Positions 54,039 to 63,386 of a stretch of 64,000 nucleotides of DNA are shown here, one piece after another; within the stretch, counting starts at the first letter, position 1, and every line of letters begins with the position of its first letter. Below the pieces are notes generated by a model. That model was not told the origin of the DNA. It ran no database searches and saw only the letters and a list, made by a program, of their open reading frames with translations. Both the position numbers and the translations under genes were made by a program. The stretch comes from CAVXSP01 sp963724645 (lineage in GTDB: Bacteria > Acidobacteriota > Vicinamibacteria > Vicinamibacterales > SCN-69-37). Location: positions 1,673,412 to 1,737,411 of the forward strand of contig CAVRVJ010000003.1 in NCBI GenBank assembly GCA_963724645.1, written 5' to 3'.

Positions 54039-55245
54039 CTACCACACCACCGTTCCGGCTTCGACGATGTCGGTCTGGGCGGGGATCTCTATGTACCCGT
54101 CGGCGTTGGCCATGCTCGTGATGTCGCCAGACGCTTTGAACGCGGGCTCCGCCCGGCCGTCGACGATGCGCACGGTATAGAACTGGTGGCGGCCGGTCGT
54201 GGAGACGATCCGGCGCGCGAGGGGCACTTCAATCGTCGTCGGACGCCACTCGGGCAGCCGCGCTATCTTCCTGAGAAACGGTACGAGCAGCATATAGGCG
54301 TTCGACAGGCACGACGTCGGATAGCCGGGCATGCCGAGCACAGGGGTCGTGCCGATTCGGCCGAAGGCTGTCGGCTTTCCCGGTTTGACGGCGATGCCAT
54401 GAAACAGCACTTCGCCGCGCTGCCGCAGGACATCGAGAATCAGATCGCGGTCGCCGACGGAGCTTCCTCCGGAGAACACGATCACGTCGTGGGCGCGCGC
54501 GGCATCCACGCTCGCCGATAGGTCTTCGAGCGTGTCGATCGCGGTTGGCAGGGCGACCGCGACGCCGCCGTGGCGCTTGACGACCGCTTCCAGCGTGAAG
54601 CGGTTGATGTCGTAAATCTGTCCGGGCGCCAGTGGCTGGCCGGGCTCGGCGATTTCGTTGCCGGTCGACAGAATGGCAACGGACGGCCGCTTGTACACTT
54701 CGACGCTGGTGACGCCTGTGGCCGCCAGCGCGCCCACGCGGCTTGGTGTGAGCACATGGCCGGCGACTGACGACCGTCTGACCGGACGCCATGTCCGCGC
54801 CGCGGCGACCCACGTACTGCCGGGGATAGACCGGCGTCAGCACGCGAATCTCGTCGACCGGCCGGATCGGCGCGCTCCGTTTCCTCGACCATGACGACGG
54901 CATCGGCTCCGTCCGGCATCGGGGCGCCGGTTGCGATCTCAATGCACTCGCCGCGCGCGAGCGTGCGCGCTGGCATCTGGCCGGTGAACACGCGGTCGAC
55001 GCGGACGAGCGTTCTTCGGCGCATGCGGACCCGCGCCGAACGTGTCTTCCGCGACGACGGCATAGCCGTCCATGGCGGCGCGGTCGAACGGCGGCACGTC
55101 CACGCCAGCCACGACGTCGCGCGCCGCGACCCGTCCGTCGGCCTCGGTCAGGGGCACGCGGTCGATGCCCTCAATCGGCACGGCGGCATCCATCAACAGC
55201 CGGAGGGCGTCGTCGAACAAGCAGCGTGTCCTTGATTGGACGCAT
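54039..55245 (-). CDS. moeA: molybdopterin molybdenumtransferase MoeA, multiply frame-shifted
   Basis: About 400 residues. It inserts molybdate into adenylated molybdopterin. Pieces in order: MRPIKDTL, FDDALRLLMDAAVPIEGI, PPFDRAAMDGYAVVAEDTFG, IEIATGAPMPDGADAVVMVEE, VLTPSRVGALAATGVTSVEVYKRPSVAILSTGNE, FSGGSSVGDRDLI, AVKPGKPTAFGRIG, GMPGYPTSCLSNAYMLL. Extra bases near 55219, 55012, 54880 and 54770 shift the frame. The gene neighbour is moaB. Confidence 0.9.
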
Positions 55246-55274
55246 ATCGTTAACTGGTAACTCGAGCTCGCAGT

Positions 55275-55780
55275 TTACTTCCTGAGCTCACGAACGACAT
55301 GCCCGAGCTCAGGAAGGATGAGGCGCTCCATGGCCAGCCGGACCGCGGCAGGCGAGCCTGGCAGCATGAAGACGGCGCAGCCGCCCGAGACTCCCGCCGT
55401 CGCGCGTGAGAGCATGGCAGCCGATCCGATCTCCTGATAGCTGAGCATCCTGAACAACTCACCAAAGCCGTCCAGCCGCTTCTCGAAGAGGGCGGTGACG
55501 GCCTCGTAGGTGGAATCCCGCCTCGAGATCCCGGTTCCTCCTGTCGTGATGATTACGCGCGCTTCGCCTTTGTCGATTTCCTCGCGAATGGTCCGCGCGA
55601 CATCGACGCGGCTCGTCGCGAACCACCAGCCGTCCGGTGACCGTGTGGCCGGCGGCCACAAGAAGACTCGCGATGGCCTGGCCGCTCGTATCCGTGACCG
55701 AGCGTTCGCGAATCGCTCACCGTCAGCACAAAACAGCTGACATGGCTGGGGGACAGCGCCTTGTGCTCGGCGACGGACAT
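55275..55780 (-). CDS. moaB: molybdenum cofactor biosynthesis protein MoaB, frame-shifted
   Basis: About 167 residues. MoaB/Mog adenylylates molybdopterin. Start SVAEHKALSPSHVSCFVLTVSDSRT, then TDTSGQAIASLLVAAGHTVTG, then VIITTGGTGISRRDSTYEAV, SYQEIGSAAMLSRATAGV and VFMLPGSPAAVRLAMERLILPELGHVV. Two extra bases (near 55707 and 55635) break it. It lies just upstream of moeA. Confidence 0.88.
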
Positions 55781-55842
55781 TGAGGGATTATGCGCGACGA
55801 CGCCTGCGGCTCAAAGGGTCAGGAAGAGATGAGATGGAGGAT

Positions 55843-55933
55843 CCACCTTGGAGAAATGAAGGACATGGAGGTCGGTCGGCTGGCCCAGGCCAGCCAATGA
55901 CTCTTCTTCATGCCCTCCATTTCTCCAAGGTGG
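55843..55933. repeat. inverted repeat with 16-base perfect arms
   Basis: CCACCTTGGAGAAATG (55843-55858) and CATTTCTCCAAGGTGG (55918-55933) are perfect reverse complements, with further imperfect pairing inside (ATGGAGG/CCTCCAT; GGCTGGCC/GGCCAGCC). It lies in the 224-base gap before the M28 peptidase. Confidence 0.8.
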
Positions 55934-56004
55934 AGAAACTCCAAGGTGCAGAAGCTCCTCCTTTCCGGCGGAGTCGCCGAGTAACATCATTGCGGAGGCT
56001 CTGC

Positions 56005-58227
56005 ATGCGTTCGCTCCACCGACTGGCTCTGGCTGCCGTGTTTCTCAGCGTGATCGCTACTCCACTCGCTCAGTCTCCCGCCAAGCCCTGGGACGAGACC
56101 TTCCGAGCCTTGCCGCAGCCGGCCAACGTGAAGGCCACGATGCAGCGGCTCAGCGCGCGGCCGCATCACGTCGGGTCGCCCTACGACAAGGACAACGCCG
56201 AATGGATTCTGGCCAGATTCAAGGAATACGGCTGGGACACCGCCATTGAGCAGTTCGACGTCCTGTTTCCGACGCCGAAGGAACGCTTGCTCGAGCTGGT
56301 CGAGCCGACGAAGTTCACGGCGAAGCTGGAGGAGCCGGCGGTGTCTGCCGACCCGACAAGCGTTCAGAAGGCCGAGCAGCTTCCCACCTACAACGCCTAT
56401 TCGATCGACGGCGACGTCACCGCACCGCTGGTCTACGTCAACTACGGACGGCCTGAGGACTACGACGAGCTCGATCGGCTGGGCGTCTCGGTGCGCGGGG
56501 CGATCGCCATCGCCCGCTACGGCGCCTCGTGGCGAGGCATCAAGCCGAAGGTCGCCGCTGAACATGGCGCAGTGGCGTGTCTGATCTACTCGGATCCGCG
56601 AGACGACGGGTATGCGATCGCGTCAGTGTTTCCTGCCGGTCCGATGCGGCCGGGCGAGGGCGTGCAGCGCGGCAGCGTGATGGATATGCCGATGTATCCG
56701 GGCGATCCGTTGACCCCCGGCGTTGGGGCGACGCCCTCGGCCAGGCGGCTCGCGGTCAAGGACGCGCCGACGCTGACCAGGATTCCGGTGATGCCCATTT
56801 CGTACGGCGACGCGCAGCCGCTGCTGGCAGCGTTGACGGGTCCTTCCGCTCCGGAGAGCTTTCGCGGAGGTCTGCCGATCACGTACCGCCTGGGCCCCGG
56901 ATCCGCAAAGGTCCATTTCCGTGTGGCGTTCAACTGGGACATCAAGCCGCTCTACAACGTGGTCGCCAGGATTCCCGGATCGACGTATCCCGACGAATGG
57001 ATCGTGCGCGGTAACCACCATGACGCGTGGGTGAACGGCGCCAGCGATCCGGTGAGCGGAATCGCGACCGAACTGGAGGAGGCGCGGGCGCTCGGCGAAC
57101 TGCGCAAGCAGGGCTGGGCGCCGAAGCGGACGATCGTCTACACCGCCTGGGACGGCGAGGAGCCGGCCCTGCTCGGATCGACCGAGTGGGTCGAGACGCA
57201 CATGGCGGAACTGCAGCAGCACGCCGTCGCGTACATCAACACGGACGGTACCGGTCGGGGCTTCCTCGGGATGAGCGGTTCGCATTCGCTGGAGAAATTC
57301 GTCAACGACGTTGCGCGCGACGTTGCCGATCCCGAAGCGGGCGTCACGGTATGGAAGCGGGCCCAGGCGCAAGCGATCGCGCGCGGCTCGGCCTCGAGCC
57401 GGGAGGAAGCGCGCAACCGCGCCGATCTGCGCATCGGCGCGCTCGGTTCCGGGTCGGACTACACGCCGTTCCTCCAGCATGCCGGCATTGCGTCGCTCAA
57501 TCTCGGCTTCGGCGGAGAGGGCGACGACGGCATCTATCACTCGATCTACGACGATTTCTATTTCTATACGCACTTTCTCGACACCGATTTCGTCTATGCG
57601 CGGGCGCTCGCGCAGACGGTTGGCACGGCGGTCATCCGGCTGTCCGATGCCGAGGTCCTGCCGTTTCAATTCTCCAACTTCGCCGATACCGTGCAGACCT
57701 ACGTCAAGGATCTGCAGGACCTCTTGAAGCGGCGCCAGGACGAGATCAAGGAACGCAATCGTGAGCTCGACGACGGCGTGCTGGCGGCGATGCGTGACCC
57801 GCGCCACCCTGACGTGCTGCCGGCGAAGAAAGAGGTGCCGCCGGCGCTGAATTTCGCGCCGCTCGACAACGCCGTGACCACGCTGACGGAAAGCGCGAAG
57901 CATTATCAGCGCGCCCTCGATGCGGCGCGCGGCCGGATGAGCGGACACGCCGATGTGCTCGTCGCGGTCAACGCCAAGCTCCGTCAGAGCGAACAGCAGT
58001 TGACAGACTCTGCCGGCCTGCCGGGCCGCGAATGGTATCGCCACCTGATTTACGCGCCCGGCTTCTACACGGGCTATGGCGTCAAGACGATTCCTGGCGT
58101 CCGGGAGAACATCGAGCAGGCGCACTACAAGGAGGCCGAAGCCGAAGCGGTCCGCGCGGCGGCGGCGCTCACGCGGTTGGCGTCCCTCGTCGAGTCAGCC
58201 GCGACGGATCTGGACAGGGTGAAATAG
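56005..58227 (+). CDS. secreted M28 family metallopeptidase, glutamate carboxypeptidase II-like
   Basis: 740 residues. Signal peptide (LALAAVFLSVIATPLAQ), a PA domain (about 110-230, VNYGRPEDYDELDRLGVSVRGAIAIARYG), the M28 catalytic domain with zinc ligands in RGNHHDAWVNG, SDPVSG, WDGEEPALLGSTEWVE, NTDGTGRG and YHSIYDDFYFY, and a C-terminal transferrin-receptor-like helical domain. GCGGAGG precedes the ATG. Probably trims peptides outside the cytoplasm. Confidence 0.92.
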   Translation: MRSLHRLALAAVFLSVIATPLAQSPAKPWDETFRALPQPANVKATMQRLSARPHHVGSPYDKDNAEWILARFKEYGWDTAIEQFDVLFPTPKERLLELVEPTKFTAKLEEPAVSADPTSVQKAEQLPTYNAYSIDGDVTAPLVYVNYGRPEDYDELDRLGVSVRGAIAIARYGASWRGIKPKVAAEHGAVACLIYSDPRDDGYAIASVFPAGPMRPGEGVQRGSVMDMPMYPGDPLTPGVGATPSARRLAVKDAPTLTRIPVMPISYGDAQPLLAALTGPSAPESFRGGLPITYRLGPGSAKVHFRVAFNWDIKPLYNVVARIPGSTYPDEWIVRGNHHDAWVNGASDPVSGIATELEEARALGELRKQGWAPKRTIVYTAWDGEEPALLGSTEWVETHMAELQQHAVAYINTDGTGRGFLGMSGSHSLEKFVNDVARDVADPEAGVTVWKRAQAQAIARGSASSREEARNRADLRIGALGSGSDYTPFLQHAGIASLNLGFGGEGDDGIYHSIYDDFYFYTHFLDTDFVYARALAQTVGTAVIRLSDAEVLPFQFSNFADTVQTYVKDLQDLLKRRQDEIKERNRELDDGVLAAMRDPRHPDVLPAKKEVPPALNFAPLDNAVTTLTESAKHYQRALDAARGRMSGHADVLVAVNAKLRQSEQQLTDSAGLPGREWYRHLIYAPGFYTGYGVKTIPGVRENIEQAHYKEAEAEAVRAAAALTRLASLVESAATDLDRVK

Positions 58228-58266
58228 ATTACCGTCCGCGGGTCTTTGCTATAGTGGATGGTTCGC

Positions 58267-58343
58267 GCGCCCTTAGCTCAGTTGGATAGAGCGTCTGGCT
58301 ACGAACCAGGAGGTCGCAGGTTCGAGTCCTGCAGGGCGCGCCA
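58267..58343 (+). tRNA. tRNA-Arg (anticodon ACG)
   Basis: A full cloverleaf: acceptor GCGCCCT/AGGGCGC, D arm GCTCAGTTGGATAGAGC, anticodon arm TCTGG-CTACGAA-CCAGG, T arm GCAGGTTCGAGTCCTGC, and encoded CCA. The next gene is an integrase pointing towards it, so its 3' end is the probable attachment site. Confidence 0.97.
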
Positions 58344-58349
58344 GTCTTT

Positions 58350-59501
58350 TCAATGACTTAGCGTTCCCACTCCTGCCGGCGTGTGAACAATTGTGAACAA
58401 TTCGCTCCCGACCTTGTCCGCGGCGGCTCGCAGCGAGCCGTCGAGGACCTGCGTGTAGACGTTCAGCGTCGTATCGACGTTGGCGTGTCCCATGAGCTGC
58501 GCGACCACCTTGCCGGGCACGCCCTTGTCGTGTGACCACGACGAGTACGTGCGCCGGAACGTGAGCCAGGTGGCTTTCGGCAGCTGCAGACGCTCGCACG
58601 CCGGGAAGATCGCCCGGCGCAGGACGTTGTTCGGCGATATCGGCATGCCGGTCCGTGTTGAGAACACCAACCGATCCGGGTCCGGTATCGTGTCGCCCCG
58701 CCAGTCCGCGATCAGTTGCAGCGCTGTCGCGGACAGCGGGATCTGCCGAGCGCCCGCCTCGGTCTTCGGCGTGCTGAACATCCCGTCATAGACAGACTCT
58801 CGTACGGTGAGCATCCGTGCTTGGCCATCAATATCCTTCCAACGCAGCGCGAACAACTCGCCACGCCGAAGGCCGGACAGCACGGCCAACCCCACCATGG
58901 TCTTGGCCAGCAACGGCAAGGTTCCCAGCAAGGCTGTCGCTTGATCCGTGGTCAACACCCACTTGGGCCGCACCGTTCGCAACATGGGCAGATCGACGCC
59001 GCGCGCGGGATTGTCCAGGAGATGTCCCCACTTCACGCCCGTCCGAAGGACCGCGCTCAGCACATCGTGAATGTGATCGATGGACTTGGGCGCGTACTCT
59101 TCCCGCGTGAGATGGGCGACGTAGGCCTGGATCTCCTGCCGCGTGATGGCGCACAGCGGTATGTCGCCGAAGCGCGGCAACAAGTGCTTCTTCAACATGA
59201 AACGCCGATGTTTCTGCGTCGAATGCTTGTACATGGGCAACACCGATGCTTGCCACTCCTCTGCCAGCGTGCGGAACGTCACCCGCGATCGTGCCGGTCG
59301 TCTACTTCCAGATGTTGCGGCGACTTTCTGCGCGAGGACGTTGGCCGCCTCGTGCCGAGTCACATCCCCGAGCGCCTCGTAGCGCAACACCCGCCTGGTC
59401 GTGCCGTCGGGCGCCATCTCGAGCTCCCGCCAGCGGATCGCCCACCCCCTTCCTCTCCTGAACAGAGATCCGCTTCCGTATTGACGCTTTCTTCGAGCCA
59501 T
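58350..59501 (-). CDS. tyrosine recombinase/phage-type integrase
   Basis: 383 residues. Arm-binding N-terminus (MARRKRQYGSGSLFRRG), SAM-like core-binding domain (TFRTLAEEWQASVLPMYKHST) and a catalytic domain with first Arg in SGLRRGEL, a second box reading TFRRTYSSWSHDKG (the usual His-x-x-Arg is changed to Phe-x-Arg-type) and LMGHANVDTTLNVYTQ with His and the nucleophile Tyr. It ends 7 bases from tRNA-Arg. An upstream start at 59594 is also possible. Confidence 0.9.
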   Translation of the reverse strand: MARRKRQYGSGSLFRRGRGWAIRWRELEMAPDGTTRRVLRYEALGDVTRHEAANVLAQKVAATSGSRRPARSRVTFRTLAEEWQASVLPMYKHSTQKHRRFMLKKHLLPRFGDIPLCAITRQEIQAYVAHLTREEYAPKSIDHIHDVLSAVLRTGVKWGHLLDNPARGVDLPMLRTVRPKWVLTTDQATALLGTLPLLAKTMVGLAVLSGLRRGELFALRWKDIDGQARMLTVRESVYDGMFSTPKTEAGARQIPLSATALQLIADWRGDTIPDPDRLVFSTRTGMPISPNNVLRRAIFPACERLQLPKATWLTFRRTYSSWSHDKGVPGKVVAQLMGHANVDTTLNVYTQVLDGSLRAAADKVGSELFTIVHTPAGVGTLSH

Positions 59502-59578
59502 ACGAGGACCATTCCCTTCCCTCGTTGGCTCTTCGGGGTTCAGCTTCGCCCCGATTCTAGCGCGTGATCGGGAACGGA

Positions 59579-59857
59579 TCACATCGCTCGACATTTCCTG
59601 TCGAGGAACGCCCGCACGGCGCTGGCTTCGAACCGGACGTACTTGCCGATCTTGATGTGCGGCAGTCGTTCGGCACGCGGTGTGCCGCGGCCGCGCGTGT
59701 GTTCGTACACCCAACTCTTGCTCACCTTCAACAGGGCGGCGACATCGTCGACAGTTAGGAGTTCGTCCAAGGCGGGGGCATCGCCAAGTCCGGCCGACGC
59801 ATCCTGACGACGCGTGAATGCCGGCACCGTCTGTGGTTGGAACTTAGTCTCAGGCAT
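59579..59857 (-). CDS. excisionase-type helix-turn-helix protein
   Basis: 92 residues. The C-terminal 60 residues form a MerR/AlpA-like winged helix: LLTVDDVAALLKVSKSWVYEHTRG, LPHIKIGKYVRFEASAVRAFLDR. Such proteins direct excision or control integrases. The ATG at 59857 has a GGAGGT ribosome site; the first 30 residues are unstructured. It lies just upstream of the integrase. Confidence 0.85.
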   Translation of the reverse strand: MPETKFQPQTVPAFTRRQDASAGLGDAPALDELLTVDDVAALLKVSKSWVYEHTRGRGTPRAERLPHIKIGKYVRFEASAVRAFLDRKCRAM

Positions 59858-59989
59858 CTGCACCTCCGTCAACGAAGCTGACCGCGGGTAAGGCCCACCG
59901 TCGGTCCCAGGACGAGTCACGTCGCGCTCATCCTGGCTCGCTCCGCAATTGCGCGCCTTTCCGGCGCGCGGAAGCCGGGTCAAGGTCGC

Positions 59990-60035
59990 GCCGGCGGCGA
60001 GCGAGAGCGAGCGGAACCTTGACGCGGCTGAGCAC
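59990..60035. repeat. GTCAAGGT inverted repeat
   Basis: GGTCAAGGTCGCGCC and GGAACCTTGACGCGG flank a short GAGCGAGAGCGAG tract. Lies upstream of the excisionase gene; possibly a regulatory palindrome of the element. Confidence 0.4.
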
Positions 60036-60175
60036 GCCGGCATGCTCTCGGCAGGAGCGAGCCTCAGGCGCGATCCGTCGCAATCGACAGGTTGCACGTG
60101 TCTTCGAGACCGTCACGGTTCGTGACTCGTTGCGATCTCAGTCGCAGCCCCAACGACGCACTGGCGGCGACACGA

Positions 60176-60249
60176 CCTGGGCACAGGGGAGAGCGACCCC
60201 CGATCCGGCGAAGCCGGGTGTCTGGGGGTCGCTCTCCCCTGTGCCCAGG
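60176..60249. repeat. hairpin with 26-base perfect arms
   Basis: The arm at 60176-60201 (CCTGGGCACAGGGGAGAGCG...) is the exact reverse complement of 60224-60249, with an inner CCGGC/GCCGG pair in the loop. It is the strongest hairpin in the window. It lies 3' of the minus-strand operon and may be its terminator, or a mobile palindrome. Confidence 0.9.
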
Positions 60250-61436
60250 TTCTCCGCGCGGCTGCAGGCGGCACCGGACGCCGCCCACGTGCGTTGCGCG
60301 CCCCGGTGTTTTGTCTCGGCATTTGCCGCATTTCCGAGCCTCGTGCGGGCCACTCGCGACCGCGAACGCCCGCCGCACGTCTAGCCACCGACCCGCCACC
60401 GTGTTCGGACGGTGGCGCGTCAGCTCACGCCCGCACGCGTGCCAAAGCGGTCGTACGAGTGCGGCAACTGATCGGTGACGAGCGCGCCACGGCCCGTCAC
60501 GGATGGCCGCGATGAAGCCAGCCGCACCGCGATCGGGCAGCGCCGCGTCGCCCGCGACTGTCCAGTGCTGGAATAACCGCTCGAACTCGTGGGCGTCGAA
60601 TCTCCGCCGGAGATCGTGGAAACGTTGAATGTCCTCGAGGCTCGTTCGAGCGAGGTCATTCCGCTCGATTCGGTCGAGCGTCTGATAGTAGGTCCGGAGC
60701 GCGTCACATTCTTCCGCTGGGCGGGGCCGCGCCACCTGTCGCAGGACCCGCTGCAGGGCCGGCTCACAGGCGGGCAGCCCGGGGATGTGACGAGGCGCGA
60801 TGGCGATGATCCGCCACTGGGGAAGATGGCTCAACAGTCGGACATGGTCGTTCAGGAAGGCCTCGAAGGCCTCGCCCGACGTCTCGGTCACGAGCCAGAC
60901 GAACGAGACGGCCGGCGGTTCCTGCTGATGAAGATGGGAAGCTTCTGAACGAAGTAGCGAATCGTGGGAGGCGTATCCCGTCGAGGTGCCACGTAGACAC
61001 GTTGAGGCAGGTCGAGCAGGGGCACCCCGAAGCGACCAGTGAAGAGCGCGACCTTGTCGTCCTCGGTGGCGTACCACTCGACGTCTCGCTGCCCGAGGAC
61101 ATAGTCGAGGAGCATGAGCTTCCGGGCAATCAGCGCGGCGCTGGCGCTCCGCCGGTTGCGGTTGTCGGCCTGGCCGATCGCGTCATAGATGGCGGAGGCC
61201 TGCAGATGGTAGACGTGCCCGCGATCGCGCCGGAAATCGACCCGCGTCGCCAGCTTTCGGACCACGAGCCGGTCCAGGAAGTCGCGCACGCCGGCGCCGT
61301 AGGTGAGGCCGGCGAACGTCATGTACTGGCGGCGCAGACAGAAGCCGCTGTGGAGGGCGACGGTCACCAGGAATCGCGTTTGCCGCTCGCTGAACCCCAG
61401 CAGCGCGAGGGCGCGCACGCGGTCGTCGAAGGTCAT
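60250..61436 (-). CDS. island protein with winged-helix start, frame-shifted, 3' end uncertain
   Basis: The first about 175 residues (FDDRVRALALLGFSERQTRFLVTVALHSGFCLRRQYMTFAGL, GVRDFLDRLVVRKLATRVDFRRDRGHVYHL, LIARKLMLLDYVL, YFVQKLPIFIS) are in one frame. One shift near 60915 leads to VSFVWLVTETSGEAFEAFLNDHVRLLSHLPQWRIIAI and a helical C-terminal region. A winged-helix DNA-binding start is likely; otherwise unknown. The open frame runs through the big hairpin to 60064, but the natural stop probably lies before it. ATGA overlap with the next gene. Confidence 0.6.
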
Positions 61437-62311
61437 GACAGTCGGGTCAGATGGCGGGGATCGAACGGTGTGCCGCCTGTTCGAGCACGCCCTCCGCCGA
61501 CGCGGTAGCAGGTGAACCCGGCGCGGCTCTTGCCGCTGATCTGGCCGCGCGAGTAGTGCTCAGTCACGATCTCGACATCCCGGTGCTCGAGCCGACCGTC
61601 TGCTGTGTCGTACTCGATCCGCAGGTCGGGCAGCTCGAGATGGTCGCGCACGACGTGCAGGTCATGCGCGTCGGCGAAGGCGCGTCGATCGGACTCAAGG
61701 GTGGCCTCCTCGGGCCAATCGTCGCGATTCAGAAAGCGCTGGTACTCGCGCTTCAGTTCGTCGTCGAGGACGACGCGCGTGACGCGGCCGCCCTCGGCGT
61801 CGAGGCAATCGTGCTCTTCCTTGAAGGCTCGGTATACCTGTGCGTCATGCGCCAGCTCGCGCGGCTTGACGACGCCCGCGTAGAAGGCCTGCTCGGGACC
61901 GTTGGCCCCCGGATCCCGGTGGGCGTCCAGCAGGTCCTTCCCGTCGGGCGTGAGCGACACGATGTGCCGTGAGCCAGCAGTATCGGTCACGGTCTCGCGC
62001 GTGATCAGGCCTTCATCGCTCAAGTGCTTGAGGTCGGCGTCACTCATACGGCGTTCGTTGGCCACCAAGTCATCGATGGGCACGACGCGGAACGCGCCAA
62101 TCGTGGCCAAGGCGCGAGTCTCGTTCTCGTTCAACAGGTGGTCGCGATCGCGGCCCTCAACGCGCTCGCGGGTCTCGCCGCGAGGTAGGTCGAGATGCCG
62201 GCCAAACAAGTCCCTGTCCTCGGAGCGACGATTGGCCGGAACCTCCGGCGTGCGCTCGACTTCGCGCGCAGGGCGTTCATCCCGAGCGTCGTCGCGGAAG
62301 TCTCTGGACAT
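61433..62311 (-). CDS. island protein: winged helix plus possible PD-(D/E)xK-like domain
   Basis: 292 residues. The first about 55 are charged and unstructured (RDDARDERPAREVERTPE). Then comes a winged helix (LNENETRALATIGAFRVVPIDDLVANERRMSDADLKHLSDEGLI, IVSLTPDGKDLLDAH). The C-terminal half has LPDLRIEYDTADGRLEHRDVEIVTEHYSRGQISGKSRAGFTCYRVG, an acidic strand-Glu-Lys order like restriction-type nucleases of replication-relaxation proteins. First gene of a two-gene operon with the preceding entry. Confidence 0.65.
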   Translation of the reverse strand: MSRDFRDDARDERPAREVERTPEVPANRRSEDRDLFGRHLDLPRGETRERVEGRDRDHLLNENETRALATIGAFRVVPIDDLVANERRMSDADLKHLSDEGLITRETVTDTAGSRHIVSLTPDGKDLLDAHRDPGANGPEQAFYAGVVKPRELAHDAQVYRAFKEEHDCLDAEGGRVTRVVLDDELKREYQRFLNRDDWPEEATLESDRRAFADAHDLHVVRDHLELPDLRIEYDTADGRLEHRDVEIVTEHYSRGQISGKSRAGFTCYRVGGGRARTGGTPFDPRHLTRLS

Positions 62312-62784
62312 GTAGGACGGCAGATGCGGGTCTTGGCAACGGCGCAGACAGGCCCCGGGCCGGCGGAGCGGCAAGAGGACCCTCTGCTAAGTTGAACGCC
62401 GGTTTTCAGGAAAACCTTACAGGCGGATCCACCTCGCAACGACGAGAGGTGCGCGCCCAGCGCCCATCGATTGCAGTACGGAGCTCGACAGCGTCGGCGC
62501 CCTTGACGGCGATTCGGCAGGCCTGTCCTTGTTCAGCCGCGGCTCCGACAAGGGAGTGTTCCGATTGGCTGTGACCGACGCGAGAGGGCCCACTACCCGG
62601 CGCCCCAGCGCGCTTGTGCCGCTCAGGGGAAAGGCGTACTGTCAAGGCTCACGCTTTCTCCAGCCTTGGCCCCTGCTCTCATCAAGGCTCGTTTGCCAGA
62701 AATCAGGTGCCGTGTTCACATCTCCCCCCTCGCTCCGCACCACTTGCCGCACTGCTGCAGCGAATCCGTAGAGAACACCGAGAA
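62312..62784. other. 473-base gap without recognised gene
   Basis: I see no convincing reading frame. The composition is mixed and there are no long repeats. It probably holds the promoter for the divergent 61433 operon and the 62785 gene, and may be eroded coding sequence. Confidence 0.4.
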
Positions 62785-62931
62785 ATGCCGGGGCTCAAAT
62801 TAACCAAGCCGCAGGCCATGCGGTTATTTGGGGTGGCACCATCGGTGTGCGCCGCGATGTTCAGGGCGCTCGTGATGGAGAACCTATCCCGCGCCGAAGA
62901 TGGCAGGTTTGTACGGTCGACCGCATATTAA
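62785..62931 (+). CDS. small winged-helix-like protein (48 aa)
   Basis: PGLKLTKPQAMRLFGVAPSVCAAMFRAL followed by SRAEDGRFVRS. This helix-turn-helix followed by a beta wing recalls small regulators of integrated elements in Acidobacteriota. The ATG at 62785 was chosen because upstream in-frame sequence has no structure. Short, so support is limited. Confidence 0.5.
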   Translation: MPGLKLTKPQAMRLFGVAPSVCAAMFRALVMENLSRAEDGRFVRSTAY

Positions 62932-63386
62932 GCAACGAGCCCGCAGCGACGCGTGCGCGTGCCGAGGTGTTGGTGCCCTTGGCGTTCCTGCTCGCGGGCT
63001 GCGTCGGCTCGGGCGTGATCCCCGCCGGGCGGTTGTGGCGTGCGTGGTCTAGAAAGAAGAAGGACACCTTGATCGCGGCGGCGCGGGCGCATCGTCGTCG
63101 AGCGCACAGGGCGCCGCGACGCGACATTTCAACCCAGAGGACGACGGCGCCTCGAGATCCACGCCCCAGCTGACGCACGCTACTGCTATCTCTCGATGCA
63201 TCTGTGCGCCACCATCGTCTCGTCGCGCCGCGAAGCGAGATCGAGAGACCCCACGAGCGTGTCGTCGAACAGAACATGGTCCTCGGCGCACTTCGAGGGA
63301 TTCCACACACTAGAGAGTTGATCGTGCGGCCGTTGGGCTCCCTCGTGGCGAATGAGATTCAGGAGGCGCCCGCCTGATGCCCAGGC
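62932..63386. other. 455-base gap without recognised gene
   Basis: Nothing convincing on either strand. A 40-codon minus-strand frame (about 63190-63310, with HVLFDDTLVGSLDLASRRDE) could be a gene remnant. Confidence 0.35.

Noticed and set aside
59564..59758. Plus-strand 64-codon frame over the excisionase
   Set aside because: Mirror of the helix-turn-helix gene; no start context.
62406..62645. 79-codon minus-strand frame
   Set aside because: No structure, family resemblance or ribosome site.
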